From assembly GCA_001000865.1 (NCBI GenBank), contig LCIE01000005.1:1-52915 (forward strand): a DNA stretch of 52,915 nt. Direction: 5' to 3'. Below the pieces are notes generated by a model. That model saw only the letters and a program-made list of their open reading frames with translations, ran no database searches and had not been told where the DNA came from. Both the position numbers and the translations under genes were made by a program. Below are positions 29,852 through 39,195 of this stretch, one piece after another (position 1 is the stretch's first letter; every line of letters starts with the position of its first letter). This stretch comes from Candidatus Collierbacteria bacterium GW2011_GWC2_44_18. GTDB lineage: Bacteria; Patescibacteriota; Microgenomatia; UBA1400; MFAQ01.

Positions 29852-29899
29852 GATTAGATGATGACCGAAAGTTTCGGCGACATGGCTCCATTATACGAC

Positions 29900-30325
29900 C
29901 TAGACAGTTATCCGAGGATGAGATTCGATTTTTGCGATCCTTGTTTCGTGGTCTTCAATCTTTGGGGAATGGTCCCGATAGACGCGATAACTAACAACAT
30001 CGTGTTCCTGACGCATATCTTTCATTTCACCCAAAAAATGATCAAGGGTATTCATAATTTTATTCAGCGCTTCATTCATTTCTGTTCTAAAATCGTTTAG
30101 TTCATCTTTGGTGGCAAAGTTCTTGAGATCATCTTTGGTGGCAAAGTTCTTGAGATCATCTTTGGTGGCAAAGTTCTTGAGATCATCTTTGGTGGCAAAG
30201 TTCTTGAGATCATCTTTGGTGGCCAAAGTCGGTTGAATATGCCCGACAATAAGCAGAGCGATTTCCTCATGCATGATTTCACTAGCTGTTTCCTTAACCC
30301 ATTTCTTGTCGGCAGTTGTTAGCAT
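29900..30325 (-). CDS. Coiled-coil hypothetical protein with 9-aa tandem repeats
   Basis: Four ATKDDLKNF repeats plus degenerate ATKDELNDF; charged helical protein. Confidence 0.65.
   Translation of the reverse strand: MLTTADKKWVKETASEIMHEEIALLIVGHIQPTLATKDDLKNFATKDDLKNFATKDDLKNFATKDDLKNFATKDELNDFRTEMNEALNKIMNTLDHFLGEMKDMRQEHDVVSYRVYRDHSPKIEDHETRIAKIESHPRITV
30103..30210. repeat. 27-bp tandem repeat, 4 identical copies plus partial fifth
   Basis: catctttggtggcaaagttcttgagat repeated at 30103, 30130, 30157, 30184. Confidence 0.97.
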
Positions 30326-30404
30326 CCATATTTATTAAATCACAAATTTAAACCTTTGTGATTGCTAATAGCAATAAGGGAATTATATGCTGTAAACTAG
30401 GCCT

Positions 30405-31121
30405 GTGATAAAGAAGCTGTCTATCATCATGCCGGTGTACAACGAAGAGAAGTTCGTAGCGCGTGCCGTTCGCCAGGTTATGGCCGTTAGTTTTGGGAAA
30501 ATACAGAAGGAACTGATTGTTATAAACGATGGGTCAACGGATGGAACCAGTAAAGAACTCAGGAACTCAAGAAATCAAGAACTCAAGAAGGGAAATACGG
30601 TAAAAATAATTACGTTAAGAAAAAATCAGGGAAAGGGTGCGGCGATTAGAAGAGGTTTAATAGAAATCACGGGTGACGTGGTAGTGATCCAAGATGCCGA
30701 TTTGGAATATGACCCAAAAGAAATACCGATCCTGTTGAGACCAATTTCTGATGGTGACGCTGATGTCGTCTATGGGTCAAGATTTTTAGGAGACAGACCA
30801 CATCGAGTACTTTTTTTCTGGCATATGCTGGCAAACAATCTGCTGACATTGGTATCAAATATGTGTACTAATCTGAACCTAACCGATATGGAAACCGGTT
30901 ACAAGATGTTCACCAGAAAGGTTGCCGGCTCACTTGACCTAAAGGAAAACCGTTTCGGAATGGAGCCGGAGTTCACCGCCAAAATCGCCAAAATGAACGC
31001 TCGGGTCTACGAAATGGGCATTAGTTATCACGGTAGGAATTATCAGCAGGGCAAGAAAATTGGCTGGAGGGATGGCTTCCAGTCCCTCTGGTGCATTCTG
31101 AAGTACAACCTATTCGACTAG
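30405..31121 (+). CDS. Glycosyltransferase, GT2 family (dolichyl/polyprenyl-phosphate mannosyl/glucosyl transferase-like)
   Basis: SIIMPVYNEEKFV; INDGSTDGT; QGKGAAIRRGL; QDADLEYDPKEI; GSRF. Confidence 0.92.
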   Translation: MIKKLSIIMPVYNEEKFVARAVRQVMAVSFGKIQKELIVINDGSTDGTSKELRNSRNQELKKGNTVKIITLRKNQGKGAAIRRGLIEITGDVVVIQDADLEYDPKEIPILLRPISDGDADVVYGSRFLGDRPHRVLFFWHMLANNLLTLVSNMCTNLNLTDMETGYKMFTRKVAGSLDLKENRFGMEPEFTAKIAKMNARVYEMGISYHGRNYQQGKKIGWRDGFQSLWCILKYNLFD

Positions 31122-31813
31122 GGTTTTTTGACTATCAGGACTAGGCTTTGGCCGAAGGGGGGGTGAAGATGTTTTTCCAGATATAGTAGGGGGACTATTA
31201 AAGAATCAAATACTTTAGCGAAAAAGTTATCCGACTTGGATGAGCCGAACATTCCCCTACCCCACCAAAGAAAATACCCTGGCCAATTGGCATAATAGAT
31301 ATGCTTGATTTTGAAGCCGGCTTTTAGTGCTTTGGTTTTCAGTTCTGTTTTTGTGTAGCGACGATAATGACCCATGGCTTCATCCATCTTTCCGTAAATC
31401 TCGGGTCTGGCCGGAACGAAGAGAAGTAGTTGTCCATCGGATGCCAACAGTTTGTAACAATTGGCAAAAGCCTGATTATCGTTTTTGATATGTTCAAAGA
31501 CGTTGGAAGAAAAAATGGTATCCATCTTTCCCATGAGTTTGATCGGAGCTTCCTTTTCAATATCTAAATTAAGAACCGGATCGGTAAAGCTTCTTTTGAG
31601 ACCCTCAAGATACTCAGGAATAATGTCGGAAAGTATTACGATGGCTTTTGACGGTAACAGCCTGGATAGCGCTCCTTGACCACTACCAATCTCCAGAATG
31701 GCTTGACCAAAAAAGTCGTCGAAATGGCTTATCAGCCAGTGATTGTAGCGGTGGAGGCCGGTAGCCTGCTCCAGGATGCGATGGCTAGCGTCGGACCACT
31801 TTTCTTTTTTCAT
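31118..31813 (-). CDS. Class I SAM-dependent methyltransferase
   Basis: ILEIGSGQGALSRLL; IFSSNVFEHIKND. Confidence 0.88.
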   Translation of the reverse strand: MKKEKWSDASHRILEQATGLHRYNHWLISHFDDFFGQAILEIGSGQGALSRLLPSKAIVILSDIIPEYLEGLKRSFTDPVLNLDIEKEAPIKLMGKMDTIFSSNVFEHIKNDNQAFANCYKLLASDGQLLLFVPARPEIYGKMDEAMGHYRRYTKTELKTKALKAGFKIKHIYYANWPGYFLWWGRGMFGSSKSDNFFAKVFDSLIVPLLYLEKHLHPPFGQSLVLIVKKP

Positions 31814-33047
31814 AGACTAAAAATCTCACCTTAAGGAATGAAGCGAAAAGAACAAATATATTAGAGACAAAGAGGGCAATTGCCGGGGCGTTGTATCCTA
31901 ACCTGGGAATAAGCAGTAGGTCAACTACCACAATGATCGTGGTTTGAACCGCCATCATCTTGGTATAGAAAGTCAGCTGATTGAAGGCATAGACCAGAGT
32001 AGAGTTACTAATGATCGTGAACAAAAAGGGGATCATAGCCAGAATTAAATATCTGAAGACAGTGATCGACTCGAGATATTTTGGGCCATAAACTAAAGTA
32101 ATAATAGGAGCGGCGAAAAAGGAAATTAAGATCATGGAAATAGCTACTCCCGTGACCAGTAGTAATAATTTTTTGCCATAGGTGAGAATTTTTTGATTTG
32201 AATCAAAGGAAGAAAAACGAGGATTAATTACCGACCCCAGACCGGCGGCCATCATGGCAAAGAGGATGGTGATCCTGCTGGCAGCCGAGTATATTCCAGC
32301 CGCATAGCTTCCAGCGAGAAGATTTAATAAAATAATATCAACACGAGAAATCATGACCGTAAAGATACGCGAAACCGCTATCCACTTGGCAAAGTGAAAG
32401 ATATCCCAAAATGGTTTTTTGAAAAAATCGAACTCGATCGAGTAAAGCTCTTTCCCAAAGGTAATTAATAAGGCAATTAAGGTGGAAATAATATTGGCCA
32501 TCAATGCAGTGCCTATGGAGAGGTTTCCCATGGAAAAAATAAAAAACACGATTACGATCTTGATGCCGGAATCCAATATTTGACTCGCTGAGTATGACCA
32601 AAACTTTCGGCCGGCAGTAAAAATACCTTGGGTGTAGATGATCAGTAGATAGTTAAAGGAGATAACTCCGGTCAAGAGCATATCCGTACTCAGTGACCCC
32701 GGAACGATGATTTGGTGGAAATATGAAAAAATACCGAATAACGAAAGAATAAAACAGCCGATAACAAATTCCATCCAAAAACTGGTAGAAAGATATTGAT
32801 ACCGCTCGGAAACCTTTTTGGGTAAAAAGTTTATTAAAGAGTTCGATATCCCCATATCCCCCAGGCTATAGACAATAGCGGCGAGGGCGGTGAGGGCGGA
32901 GTAGACCCCGAAGTTTACCGGGCCGAGACTGCGGGCCAGGAGAATGGTAAATACAAAACCTATGGTCGCGGAGGCGCCAAGGCCCAGGGCCACAACAAAA
33001 GAGTCTTTGATGGTCTGAGTCTTGAGGATACTAATTATTTTCTTCAC
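31785..33047 (-). CDS. Polysaccharide flippase (Wzx/MATE-like)
   Basis: Multi-TM; ARSLGPVNFGVYSALTALAAIVYSLGDMGISNSLI. Confidence 0.9.
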   Translation of the reverse strand: MKKIISILKTQTIKDSFVVALGLGASATIGFVFTILLARSLGPVNFGVYSALTALAAIVYSLGDMGISNSLINFLPKKVSERYQYLSTSFWMEFVIGCFILSLFGIFSYFHQIIVPGSLSTDMLLTGVISFNYLLIIYTQGIFTAGRKFWSYSASQILDSGIKIVIVFFIFSMGNLSIGTALMANIISTLIALLITFGKELYSIEFDFFKKPFWDIFHFAKWIAVSRIFTVMISRVDIILLNLLAGSYAAGIYSAASRITILFAMMAAGLGSVINPRFSSFDSNQKILTYGKKLLLLVTGVAISMILISFFAAPIITLVYGPKYLESITVFRYLILAMIPFLFTIISNSTLVYAFNQLTFYTKMMAVQTTIIVVVDLLLIPRLGYNAPAIALFVSNIFVLFASFLKVRFLVYEKRKVVRR

Positions 33048-33076
33048 TTCTTTATCTTAACTCACAAAGAATATAC

Positions 33077-34081
33077 TTATTTTCGAACCTCTTTTCCATA
33101 TTTTCTTTGAAATTCGAGTACATCATGTATCATTCTTTCGTATTGAACTTTTGGATTCCACCCGGTTGCCTTTCTCACTTTTTCAGAGCTATAGAATCTA
33201 TTCGGGCCTCCATCCCCAAAGGCCTTATTAATTTCGCGAACAATGGTTAGTCCAGAAGAATTAATCATTGTTGTAAGTACATCTATTAGAGGCCTACTCT
33301 CTTCAGCACATACAATATACTCACCAGGAATTGGATTTTCTTCTGCGATTTTTATGTACGCATCAATAGCGTCCTTAACATCCAGGATTGGTCTTCTGTT
33401 AAGAAGAGGGCCTGAAGAAACAACGCCCAGTTCCTGACCACTTTTAATGATTGTAGCAACTTGTACCGCAAGATCTGGAATTAGGAAGCCTGTTCTTTGA
33501 CTGATTTCACCACTTGGACTGACTCCGGAAACCTGTCCCTGAATTACAACAAATCCTCTGAGATTATTATCTCTACATTTTTCCAAAAACTTTACAGACA
33601 TTTCTTCTTTTTGTCTGCCGTATGGTGTTACAGCGTTTCTGGGAGATGACTCGGTAACCGGATTATCTTCAGTAACAGCCAGCTCACCTTCCTTTGGATC
33701 TCCAAACTGTTCTACAGATCCAGCTACGATAATTATCGGATTATAATCTGGATCTCTTTTTCTAGCTAAAATAATTGCATCAAGTAAATTCATTACAGTC
33801 TCAACGTTTATTTTATGTCCCAACTCTTCATCTCCAGCAACCTCTTTGGGCATAGCAATACCTGCAAAATGAAAAATTGTCGATGGCATCAAGTCCCAAA
33901 TAAATTTATTTGTTGCTTCTTTATCACTGGAATCTAGTCTTTGAAGTTTTAGTTTTTGGGATAATTCCGATTCTATCTGTTTATCCGTTCCAACAACACT
34001 TTCACCCGCATTCCTGAGTAATTCCATGGCAGTGCCACCGATAAACCCGCCTCCTCCGGTAACTAGTATTTCTTTTGACAT
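33077..34081 (-). CDS. NAD-dependent epimerase/reductase, GDP-4-keto-6-deoxymannose reductase (Rmd)-like
   Basis: Extended SDR: VTGGGGFIGGTAMELL, GSVEQFG, SSPRNAVTPYGRQKEEMS; adjacent to gmd. Confidence 0.85.
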   Translation of the reverse strand: MSKEILVTGGGGFIGGTAMELLRNAGESVVGTDKQIESELSQKLKLQRLDSSDKEATNKFIWDLMPSTIFHFAGIAMPKEVAGDEELGHKINVETVMNLLDAIILARKRDPDYNPIIIVAGSVEQFGDPKEGELAVTEDNPVTESSPRNAVTPYGRQKEEMSVKFLEKCRDNNLRGFVVIQGQVSGVSPSGEISQRTGFLIPDLAVQVATIIKSGQELGVVSSGPLLNRRPILDVKDAIDAYIKIAEENPIPGEYIVCAEESRPLIDVLTTMINSSGLTIVREINKAFGDGGPNRFYSSEKVRKATGWNPKVQYERMIHDVLEFQRKYGKEVRK

Positions 34082-34085
34082 GTGG

Positions 34086-35114
34086 CTATTTTACACTATG
34101 AGACTTGAGCCATTCGAGGTCCGAATCAACCATGATCTCCATCAGCTCTTTCATGAAGACTTTGGGTTCCCAGCCAAGTTCTTTCTTAGCTAGGGAGTAA
34201 TCCCCTCTCATGTTGGTAATTTCGGTAGTTCTCAGAAGTTTTTCATTGGAAATGACGTGCTCATTCCAGTTCAGCCCGACGTGGTCAAAAGCGGCTTTAC
34301 AGGCATCCTTGATCGAGTAGTTAGTATCGGTACCGATAACATAATCTTTGGGTTTTTCCCGCTGGAGCATCAGCCACATAGCTTCGACATAGTCCTTGGC
34401 ATAGCCCCAATCACGCATGGCGTTCAAGTCTCCGAGATGAATCTTACCTTCAAAATCGACGAGGGGTTCCCCGAGCTCATTTATGGGAGGATTTATGATC
34501 CCCAACTTAATGCAGGCGACACCCATGCTGATCTTGCGGGTGACGAAGTGAAGGGAACGGCGGGGAGACTCGTGATTGAAGAGAATACCGCCACAAACAA
34601 ACATGCCGTAAGACTCGCGGTAGCAACTTACCATCATGTGGGCATAGGCTTTGGCTATACCATAAGGATTGTTGGCAAAAAGAAGTGTCGACTCATTGGC
34701 TCGTTCGACCCCCTTCACCCCGCCAAAGATTTCCCGAGAGGTGGCCTGGTAAACACGGGCTTTGGGGCAAAAGTGGCGGACAGCTTCAAAAACGCGGACC
34801 GGGCCGAGAGCGGTAACTTCGCCAGTGTAGAAGGGGTGAGACCAGGCGTCACCAGGAACAGATTGAGCCGCAATGTTATAAACCTCATCCGGCTGATATT
34901 TAATCATTACCTGGTTCAAAGATTCCTGGTCAATTAAGTCGGCTGCCTCCAGTGTTATCTTTCCTTTCAGGTGCTCGATATTTTCGTGAATCATGGAGGT
35001 GGACCGTCGAATGGTACCAACTACCAGATAGCCTTTTTCCAGAAGAAGCTCTGCCAGATATGAGCCGTCCTGAGACGAAATACCAATGATGACTGCCGTT
35101 TTTTGTTTAACCAT
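34086..35114 (-). CDS. gmd: GDP-mannose 4,6-dehydratase
   Basis: IGISSQDGSYLAELLLEKGYLVVGTIRRS; YNIAAQS; NESTLLFANNPYGIAKAYAHMM; GDLNAMRDWGYAKDYVEAMW. Confidence 0.93.
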   Translation of the reverse strand: MVKQKTAVIIGISSQDGSYLAELLLEKGYLVVGTIRRSTSMIHENIEHLKGKITLEAADLIDQESLNQVMIKYQPDEVYNIAAQSVPGDAWSHPFYTGEVTALGPVRVFEAVRHFCPKARVYQATSREIFGGVKGVERANESTLLFANNPYGIAKAYAHMMVSCYRESYGMFVCGGILFNHESPRRSLHFVTRKISMGVACIKLGIINPPINELGEPLVDFEGKIHLGDLNAMRDWGYAKDYVEAMWLMLQREKPKDYVIGTDTNYSIKDACKAAFDHVGLNWNEHVISNEKLLRTTEITNMRGDYSLAKKELGWEPKVFMKELMEIMVDSDLEWLKSHSVK

Positions 35115-35145
35115 ATTTTCCCATTCTACACGATAGCCGAGCAGG

Positions 35146-36639
35146 CTAGTACTTGATCAGTTCGTAGTTATTGTAGGTACGTCTATAAAGCTTGAATGGG
35201 TCGATGACTCCCGCCTCGAATTGTGAGAAGTTATGAAGATTCTCCGGGTGAAAATCAAAGAGAACAAATCTGCCGGTAGAAAAAAGCCTGTATGAAAACG
35301 GACAGCGGTCCGGAACCTGACCGTATTTATCACCGTTGTCACAGAGAGCCAGTGGATAACCACTTTCGGAAATTAAATGAGAACGTGAGAGAAAATAGTA
35401 AAGAGAAAAAGCATTTTCATACGACCCGGAAAAGATATATAAGGAGACCGGCTGTCTAATTTGTTCTTTGACAAAATTAAAAAGAGTAAGGGTCTCGGCG
35501 GATTGCGATTTTTGGATATAAATACTTCGGTCAAAAGATAGTCCGGCTAAGAGAAGAAGCAAACAAACGAGGACGGTGAGAACTCTTCGTCCTTCGACTA
35601 CAAAAGTAACGGCAAGGGCAAAAAGATAAATGATAAAGAAGTGGGTGAAGATGAGATATTCAGGTGATCTGGGGCCGCGATAGTTTCTTATTGATAAGAT
35701 TTCCAGGATAAAAACCAAGATGGCAAGAAGCGATATTTTGTCCAGTTTTTTCCGAAAGGTGTAGAAAGCAAGTGAGACGAAGACAAAGAGTGAAAAATAG
35801 AGACCGAGAGCCGAACTTCCCCACAGAATTTCGCCAAAGCGACTGGGCCAAAAAACTGTCAGGTCGGTAAGCCAGCGGACCGGAGTATAGAAACGGTATT
35901 GACCGAAAGTGGCGTAATCAAGCAAACTTTTGCTCCAAGCTAAACTATGTTGAAATTCAAAGATAATAAGAGGTAACATCCCCAGTCCAAAACCAACAAT
36001 AGATAACAAAATGGCGTGAATCTTCGGAAGTATTTTGTGGGCATGAGAAAGAAGCAAGGGCGAAAGAAGAAGGAGAGCGAGGGGCAGGGCTTGTAAATGG
36101 GCATGAAGAGCCAAAGCGATTCCGAAGCCCAAGAGCACTAAATATTTATTATGTTGGAATTTGAAATAGGCGGAAGCGCCATAAAAACTGAGGAAGACCG
36201 CAAAGGAAACCAGGGAAGTGTTTAATAAGTTAGCACTGTTTACAATCTCAGCAAAAGAGATAGCGGTGATCAAAGAAAGTACCAGACCAAAAGTTTTGCC
36301 TCTGGAGTTGATCCCGATGAGATAGGCTAGGAAGACGGAAAGAATCGACAACAAGGTAAAACCAATCCAAGGAGAAAAAATACCTGGAATGACAGCAGTA
36401 AAGAAGATAATGATGTAGTAGTACAGCGGCCCAAAATTGAAACCCCAGCTGGATGAGGGTGGGCCCAAGAGAGGCGCTCGAAGAAGGTGAATTGACTCTA
36501 AACCGATGAGAGCATCTCTGCCCTGATCGACACTGACATTAAGGCGGTCCAGGTATCCAGCGAACCTCAGGATAACTGCCAGAAGAAGAATGAAAATAAT
36601 AAAGTAATTATCTTTCATACCTTTAATCACTTTGTTCAT
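35146..36639 (-). CDS. GT-C-like membrane glycosyltransferase
   Basis: Multi-TM; LRFAGYLDRLNVSVDQGRDALIGLESIHLLRAPLLGPPSS...FGPLYYYII. Confidence 0.7.
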   Translation of the reverse strand: MNKVIKGMKDNYFIIFILLLAVILRFAGYLDRLNVSVDQGRDALIGLESIHLLRAPLLGPPSSSWGFNFGPLYYYIIIFFTAVIPGIFSPWIGFTLLSILSVFLAYLIGINSRGKTFGLVLSLITAISFAEIVNSANLLNTSLVSFAVFLSFYGASAYFKFQHNKYLVLLGFGIALALHAHLQALPLALLLLSPLLLSHAHKILPKIHAILLSIVGFGLGMLPLIIFEFQHSLAWSKSLLDYATFGQYRFYTPVRWLTDLTVFWPSRFGEILWGSSALGLYFSLFVFVSLAFYTFRKKLDKISLLAILVFILEILSIRNYRGPRSPEYLIFTHFFIIYLFALAVTFVVEGRRVLTVLVCLLLLLAGLSFDRSIYIQKSQSAETLTLFNFVKEQIRQPVSLYIFSGSYENAFSLYYFLSRSHLISESGYPLALCDNGDKYGQVPDRCPFSYRLFSTGRFVLFDFHPENLHNFSQFEAGVIDPFKLYRRTYNNYELIKY

Positions 36640-36688
36640 ATAGTTAAGTTAAAACCAGATGTCGGTTTTAATATATTAATATCCCGTA

Positions 36689-36733
36689 CCTGGATTGCCG
36701 CGTCATGAGTACATTCCTCGCAATGACGATAAT
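36689..36733. repeat. REP-like element (GATTGCC...CGCAATGACG family)
   Basis: cctggattgccgcgtcatgagtacattcctcgcaatgacgataatg. Confidence 0.7.
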
Positions 36734-36790
36734 GGACAATTGGTTTTGAGGTTGCTAGATTACGAGTATCGCAGTTTGGCTTTAACCTCA

Positions 36791-36831
36791 CCGTCATTGC
36801 GCGATTCGTACTCGAACCAAAGCAATCCAGG
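36791..36831. repeat. REP-like element, inverted copy
   Basis: ccgtcattgcgcgattcgtactcgaaccaaagcaatccagg, reverse orientation to 36689-36733. Confidence 0.7.
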
Positions 36832-36837
36832 ATAGTT

Positions 36838-36893
36838 CTGGATCCCTGCCTGCCGGCAGGCAGGGCCACGCTACGCTCGCGATGACGAAAGTG
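36838..36893. repeat. Composite REP-like element with nested perfect palindrome
   Basis: ggatccctgcctgccggcaggcagggccacgctacgctcgcgatgacg; CCCTGCCTGCCGGCAGGCAGGG (36844-36865) is a perfect 22-nt palindrome. Confidence 0.8.
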
Positions 36894-36918
36894 CGAAAGT
36901 CGTGTATCTTTATCATTT

Positions 36919-37857
36919 TTACAAATCCTCAAAATCATATTTTTTGCCAATGGATTCAATTTCTTTGAGGTGTTTTCTTCGATATGAAAGACGAAAGTAT
37001 TTGGCGTTGATTAAGAAATAATAGAATCCGTAGATGATGGAGGCAATAAGCCCATGTATCCCCTCTTTATATAGCTGCCAAAGAAAATATTTATAGACAA
37101 ATTCTTTGGCCGGGGCAAAGATCAGACCCCAGAAAAATGACAGGTTCGATTTATGTGGATTTTGATCAAACAGAACGAGAGCCTCTCGGGTCGAGTAGTG
37201 ATCGATTTTTCGGATGAAATCCGCAATCGTAGGGTGTGATAGGTGCACTAGATGACCCTTAAGAGTAACAACGCCTCTTATTTTGTTGAGATACCAGGAC
37301 CTGATAAGAGGTATTTTTAAAAGGTATTGACCGTACCACGAGCCGGAAGAGAGACTGGTCGCTTGAATACCGAAACCTTCTGCAGTAGAACCCGTCTGGT
37401 ATATAAAGGCTCCTTTCCGAAATAAACGAACAAAGGGTTTCTTCTTCTGGTCACTCTTGTCGAAGAACTTGCCGAATTCGTAGTTGATGAAACTGGATTG
37501 ATAGATGTCCACCTGTTTGGAGTAAGTGCCGAGAACGATAGACCGGACTTCTTCCTGTAGTGTCTCGTCCAGTCTTTCATCGGCGTCAAGAATCAAAACC
37601 CAATCATGTTCGGCCTCTGAGGCTCCCCTATTCTTATTGTTAAAGACGATACCTCTTGACTCGCCCTGGTCAAACAAGACTCGACAACCAAAGTCTTTAG
37701 CTATTTTGGCACTATTATCAGTTGTTCGATAGTCAACTACCACGATTATCTCGTCCGCAAAGTCACGAATATGCCCTAGAAAAGCCGGCAAGAACCTTTC
37801 TTCATTGAGTACAGCAGTGATGATAGTAAGGGGGAGTTTGCTAATCTTTTGTTTCAC
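36919..37857 (-). CDS. Glycosyltransferase, GT2 family (WaaE-like)
   Basis: LTIITAVLNEERFLPAFLGHIRDFADEIIVVVDYRTTDNSAKIA; WVLILDADERL; likely GTG start (VKQKISK) inside the longer ORF to 37920. Confidence 0.88.
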   Translation of the reverse strand: MKQKISKLPLTIITAVLNEERFLPAFLGHIRDFADEIIVVVDYRTTDNSAKIAKDFGCRVLFDQGESRGIVFNNKNRGASEAEHDWVLILDADERLDETLQEEVRSIVLGTYSKQVDIYQSSFINYEFGKFFDKSDQKKKPFVRLFRKGAFIYQTGSTAEGFGIQATSLSSGSWYGQYLLKIPLIRSWYLNKIRGVVTLKGHLVHLSHPTIADFIRKIDHYSTREALVLFDQNPHKSNLSFFWGLIFAPAKEFVYKYFLWQLYKEGIHGLIASIIYGFYYFLINAKYFRLSYRRKHLKEIESIGKKYDFEDL

Positions 37858-37864
37858 AAAGTTA

Positions 37865-38341
37865 TTATATAGATAATGTGACGGATTCTGACCTTTTGTA
37901 CAAGGCTCCACGAGTAGCACCTATTTTTTGGACGAAGCCTTTCTTTATAAGCTGAGAGAGGTCGTAATGGAGAGTTTTTTCGTTGACAGCCAAAAAACGT
38001 CGCCTGATCATATCAAAAGTGCACAAGGGGTGATCGGAAATGATTGCCAATAACTCCCTTCTTCTGGGTAAGAGTAAATCTTCTCGTTTTTCTTCACGGT
38101 CGGATAACGATACGATGATTGCCCCTATTTCTGAAGTTAGAGCCTCAAGGAAGTATTTAATAAAGTGGGATATTTCACGGCTACTTTCCAGTGCACGATA
38201 GTATTCTTGACGATGAGACTCAATATACTTTTCAAAGGGAATTAAACCACGGAAGCCGTAGCCAGCCAGGCTAATTTTTTGAGCTTCAAGCTTGATCAGA
38301 AGCTGATTTATTTCAGGAGATATTTCCCAGTGATAGTTCAT
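37865..38341 (-). pseudogene. Apparently core-deleted Fic-family protein (N-terminal helix plus C-terminal wHTH, no Fic motif)
   Basis: N-terminus YHWEISPEINQLLIKLEAQ resembles Fic N-termini; AGYGFRGLIPFEKYIESHRQEYYRALESS..FIKYFLEALTSEI resembles the segment after the Fic core; wHTH follows; HPFxxGNGR absent. Confidence 0.5.
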
Positions 38342-38381
38342 TAGTAAATACTAGTATATATGAGAATATGTTAGCTGAAGA

Positions 38382-39176
38382 CTAAGATATAAAATGAAAC
38401 AGTCTGTTTAGTACAAGTGCCAAACTACCTCGATTTTTTTTCAAATAAATATTCAATCCGTGTTGATAGTTTTTGTTTTTTTGCCGCGTGTCTTGGTCCG
38501 AACTGGCTCCGCCAAGGTGAAGTATCCTTACATCGGGGTCGTACAGGACCGATACACCCTTTTGGTGCAACCGATATGAAAAATCTATGTCTTCGTAATA
38601 CATAAAAAAATTCTTTTCGTCCAGCAGGCCAATCTGTTTGAACACCGAATTGTGAATAAGCATGGCAGATCCAGTAAGAAGATCCACCTGAATGGGCTCT
38701 TTTACAGAAGAACACCTTAGAAATCTTGGGCGGACAAAAAGATAGTTAAGGGGGTGTTTGAAAAAAGAGTCAAGGTAGCCGACATTGTTCTGGATTTTTC
38801 CATCAGGCTGTATTAGTTTTGGGGCGGAGACGAGATATTTACATTTCTTAGTTTCGGACAATAGTTTCAAGACGTCTTCCGTAGATACCAAGGTATCGCT
38901 ATTTAATAAAAAGAGCCACTCTCCCCTGGCTTTGGACAATCCGTAGTTGTTTCCTCCGGAAAAACCAAGATTTTTCCCGGTAAAAAAATACTGAACGTCG
39001 CTTCTCTTGGGTAGCTTATGGTGGAGAGAATCAGTGGGGCTATTGTCGACTATTATTATTTCTACTCCAAGACGGGGAACTAGCTTTTGGACTAGATTCA
39101 CAACCAGATCATCCGTTTGATAATTTATCGTGATTATACTTAGTTCAGGATTATTTTCTTTGCTTTGGGGTGACAC
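38382..39176 (-). CDS. Glycosyltransferase, GT2 family (rhamnosyltransferase-like)
   Basis: SIITINYQTDDLVVNLV; IIIVDNSPTDS; NLGFSGGNNYGL; LLNSDTLV; FFMYYEDIDFSYRL. Confidence 0.9.
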   Translation of the reverse strand: MSPQSKENNPELSIITINYQTDDLVVNLVQKLVPRLGVEIIIVDNSPTDSLHHKLPKRSDVQYFFTGKNLGFSGGNNYGLSKARGEWLFLLNSDTLVSTEDVLKLLSETKKCKYLVSAPKLIQPDGKIQNNVGYLDSFFKHPLNYLFVRPRFLRCSSVKEPIQVDLLTGSAMLIHNSVFKQIGLLDEKNFFMYYEDIDFSYRLHQKGVSVLYDPDVRILHLGGASSDQDTRQKNKNYQHGLNIYLKKNRGSLALVLNRLFHFIS

Positions 39177-39195
39177 AAGTCAATTATCCCACACT

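Noticed and set aside
30103-30229. Tandem repeat considered as a CRISPR array
   Set aside because: 27-bp units are directly abutting with no spacers and lie in a reading frame.
30097-30282. 61-aa ORF with MISRTLPPK repeats
   Set aside because: Alternative-frame reading of the 27-bp tandem repeat within the coiled-coil gene.
34257-34937. 226-aa plus-strand ORF antisense to gmd
   Set aside because: Long but fully antisense to gmd with no recognisable family signature.
36636-36959. 107-aa minus-strand ORF (PAGRQG, HCEECTHDAAIQV)
   Set aside because: It lies wholly over REP-like repeats; the peptide is a translation of repeat DNA, not a plausible gene.
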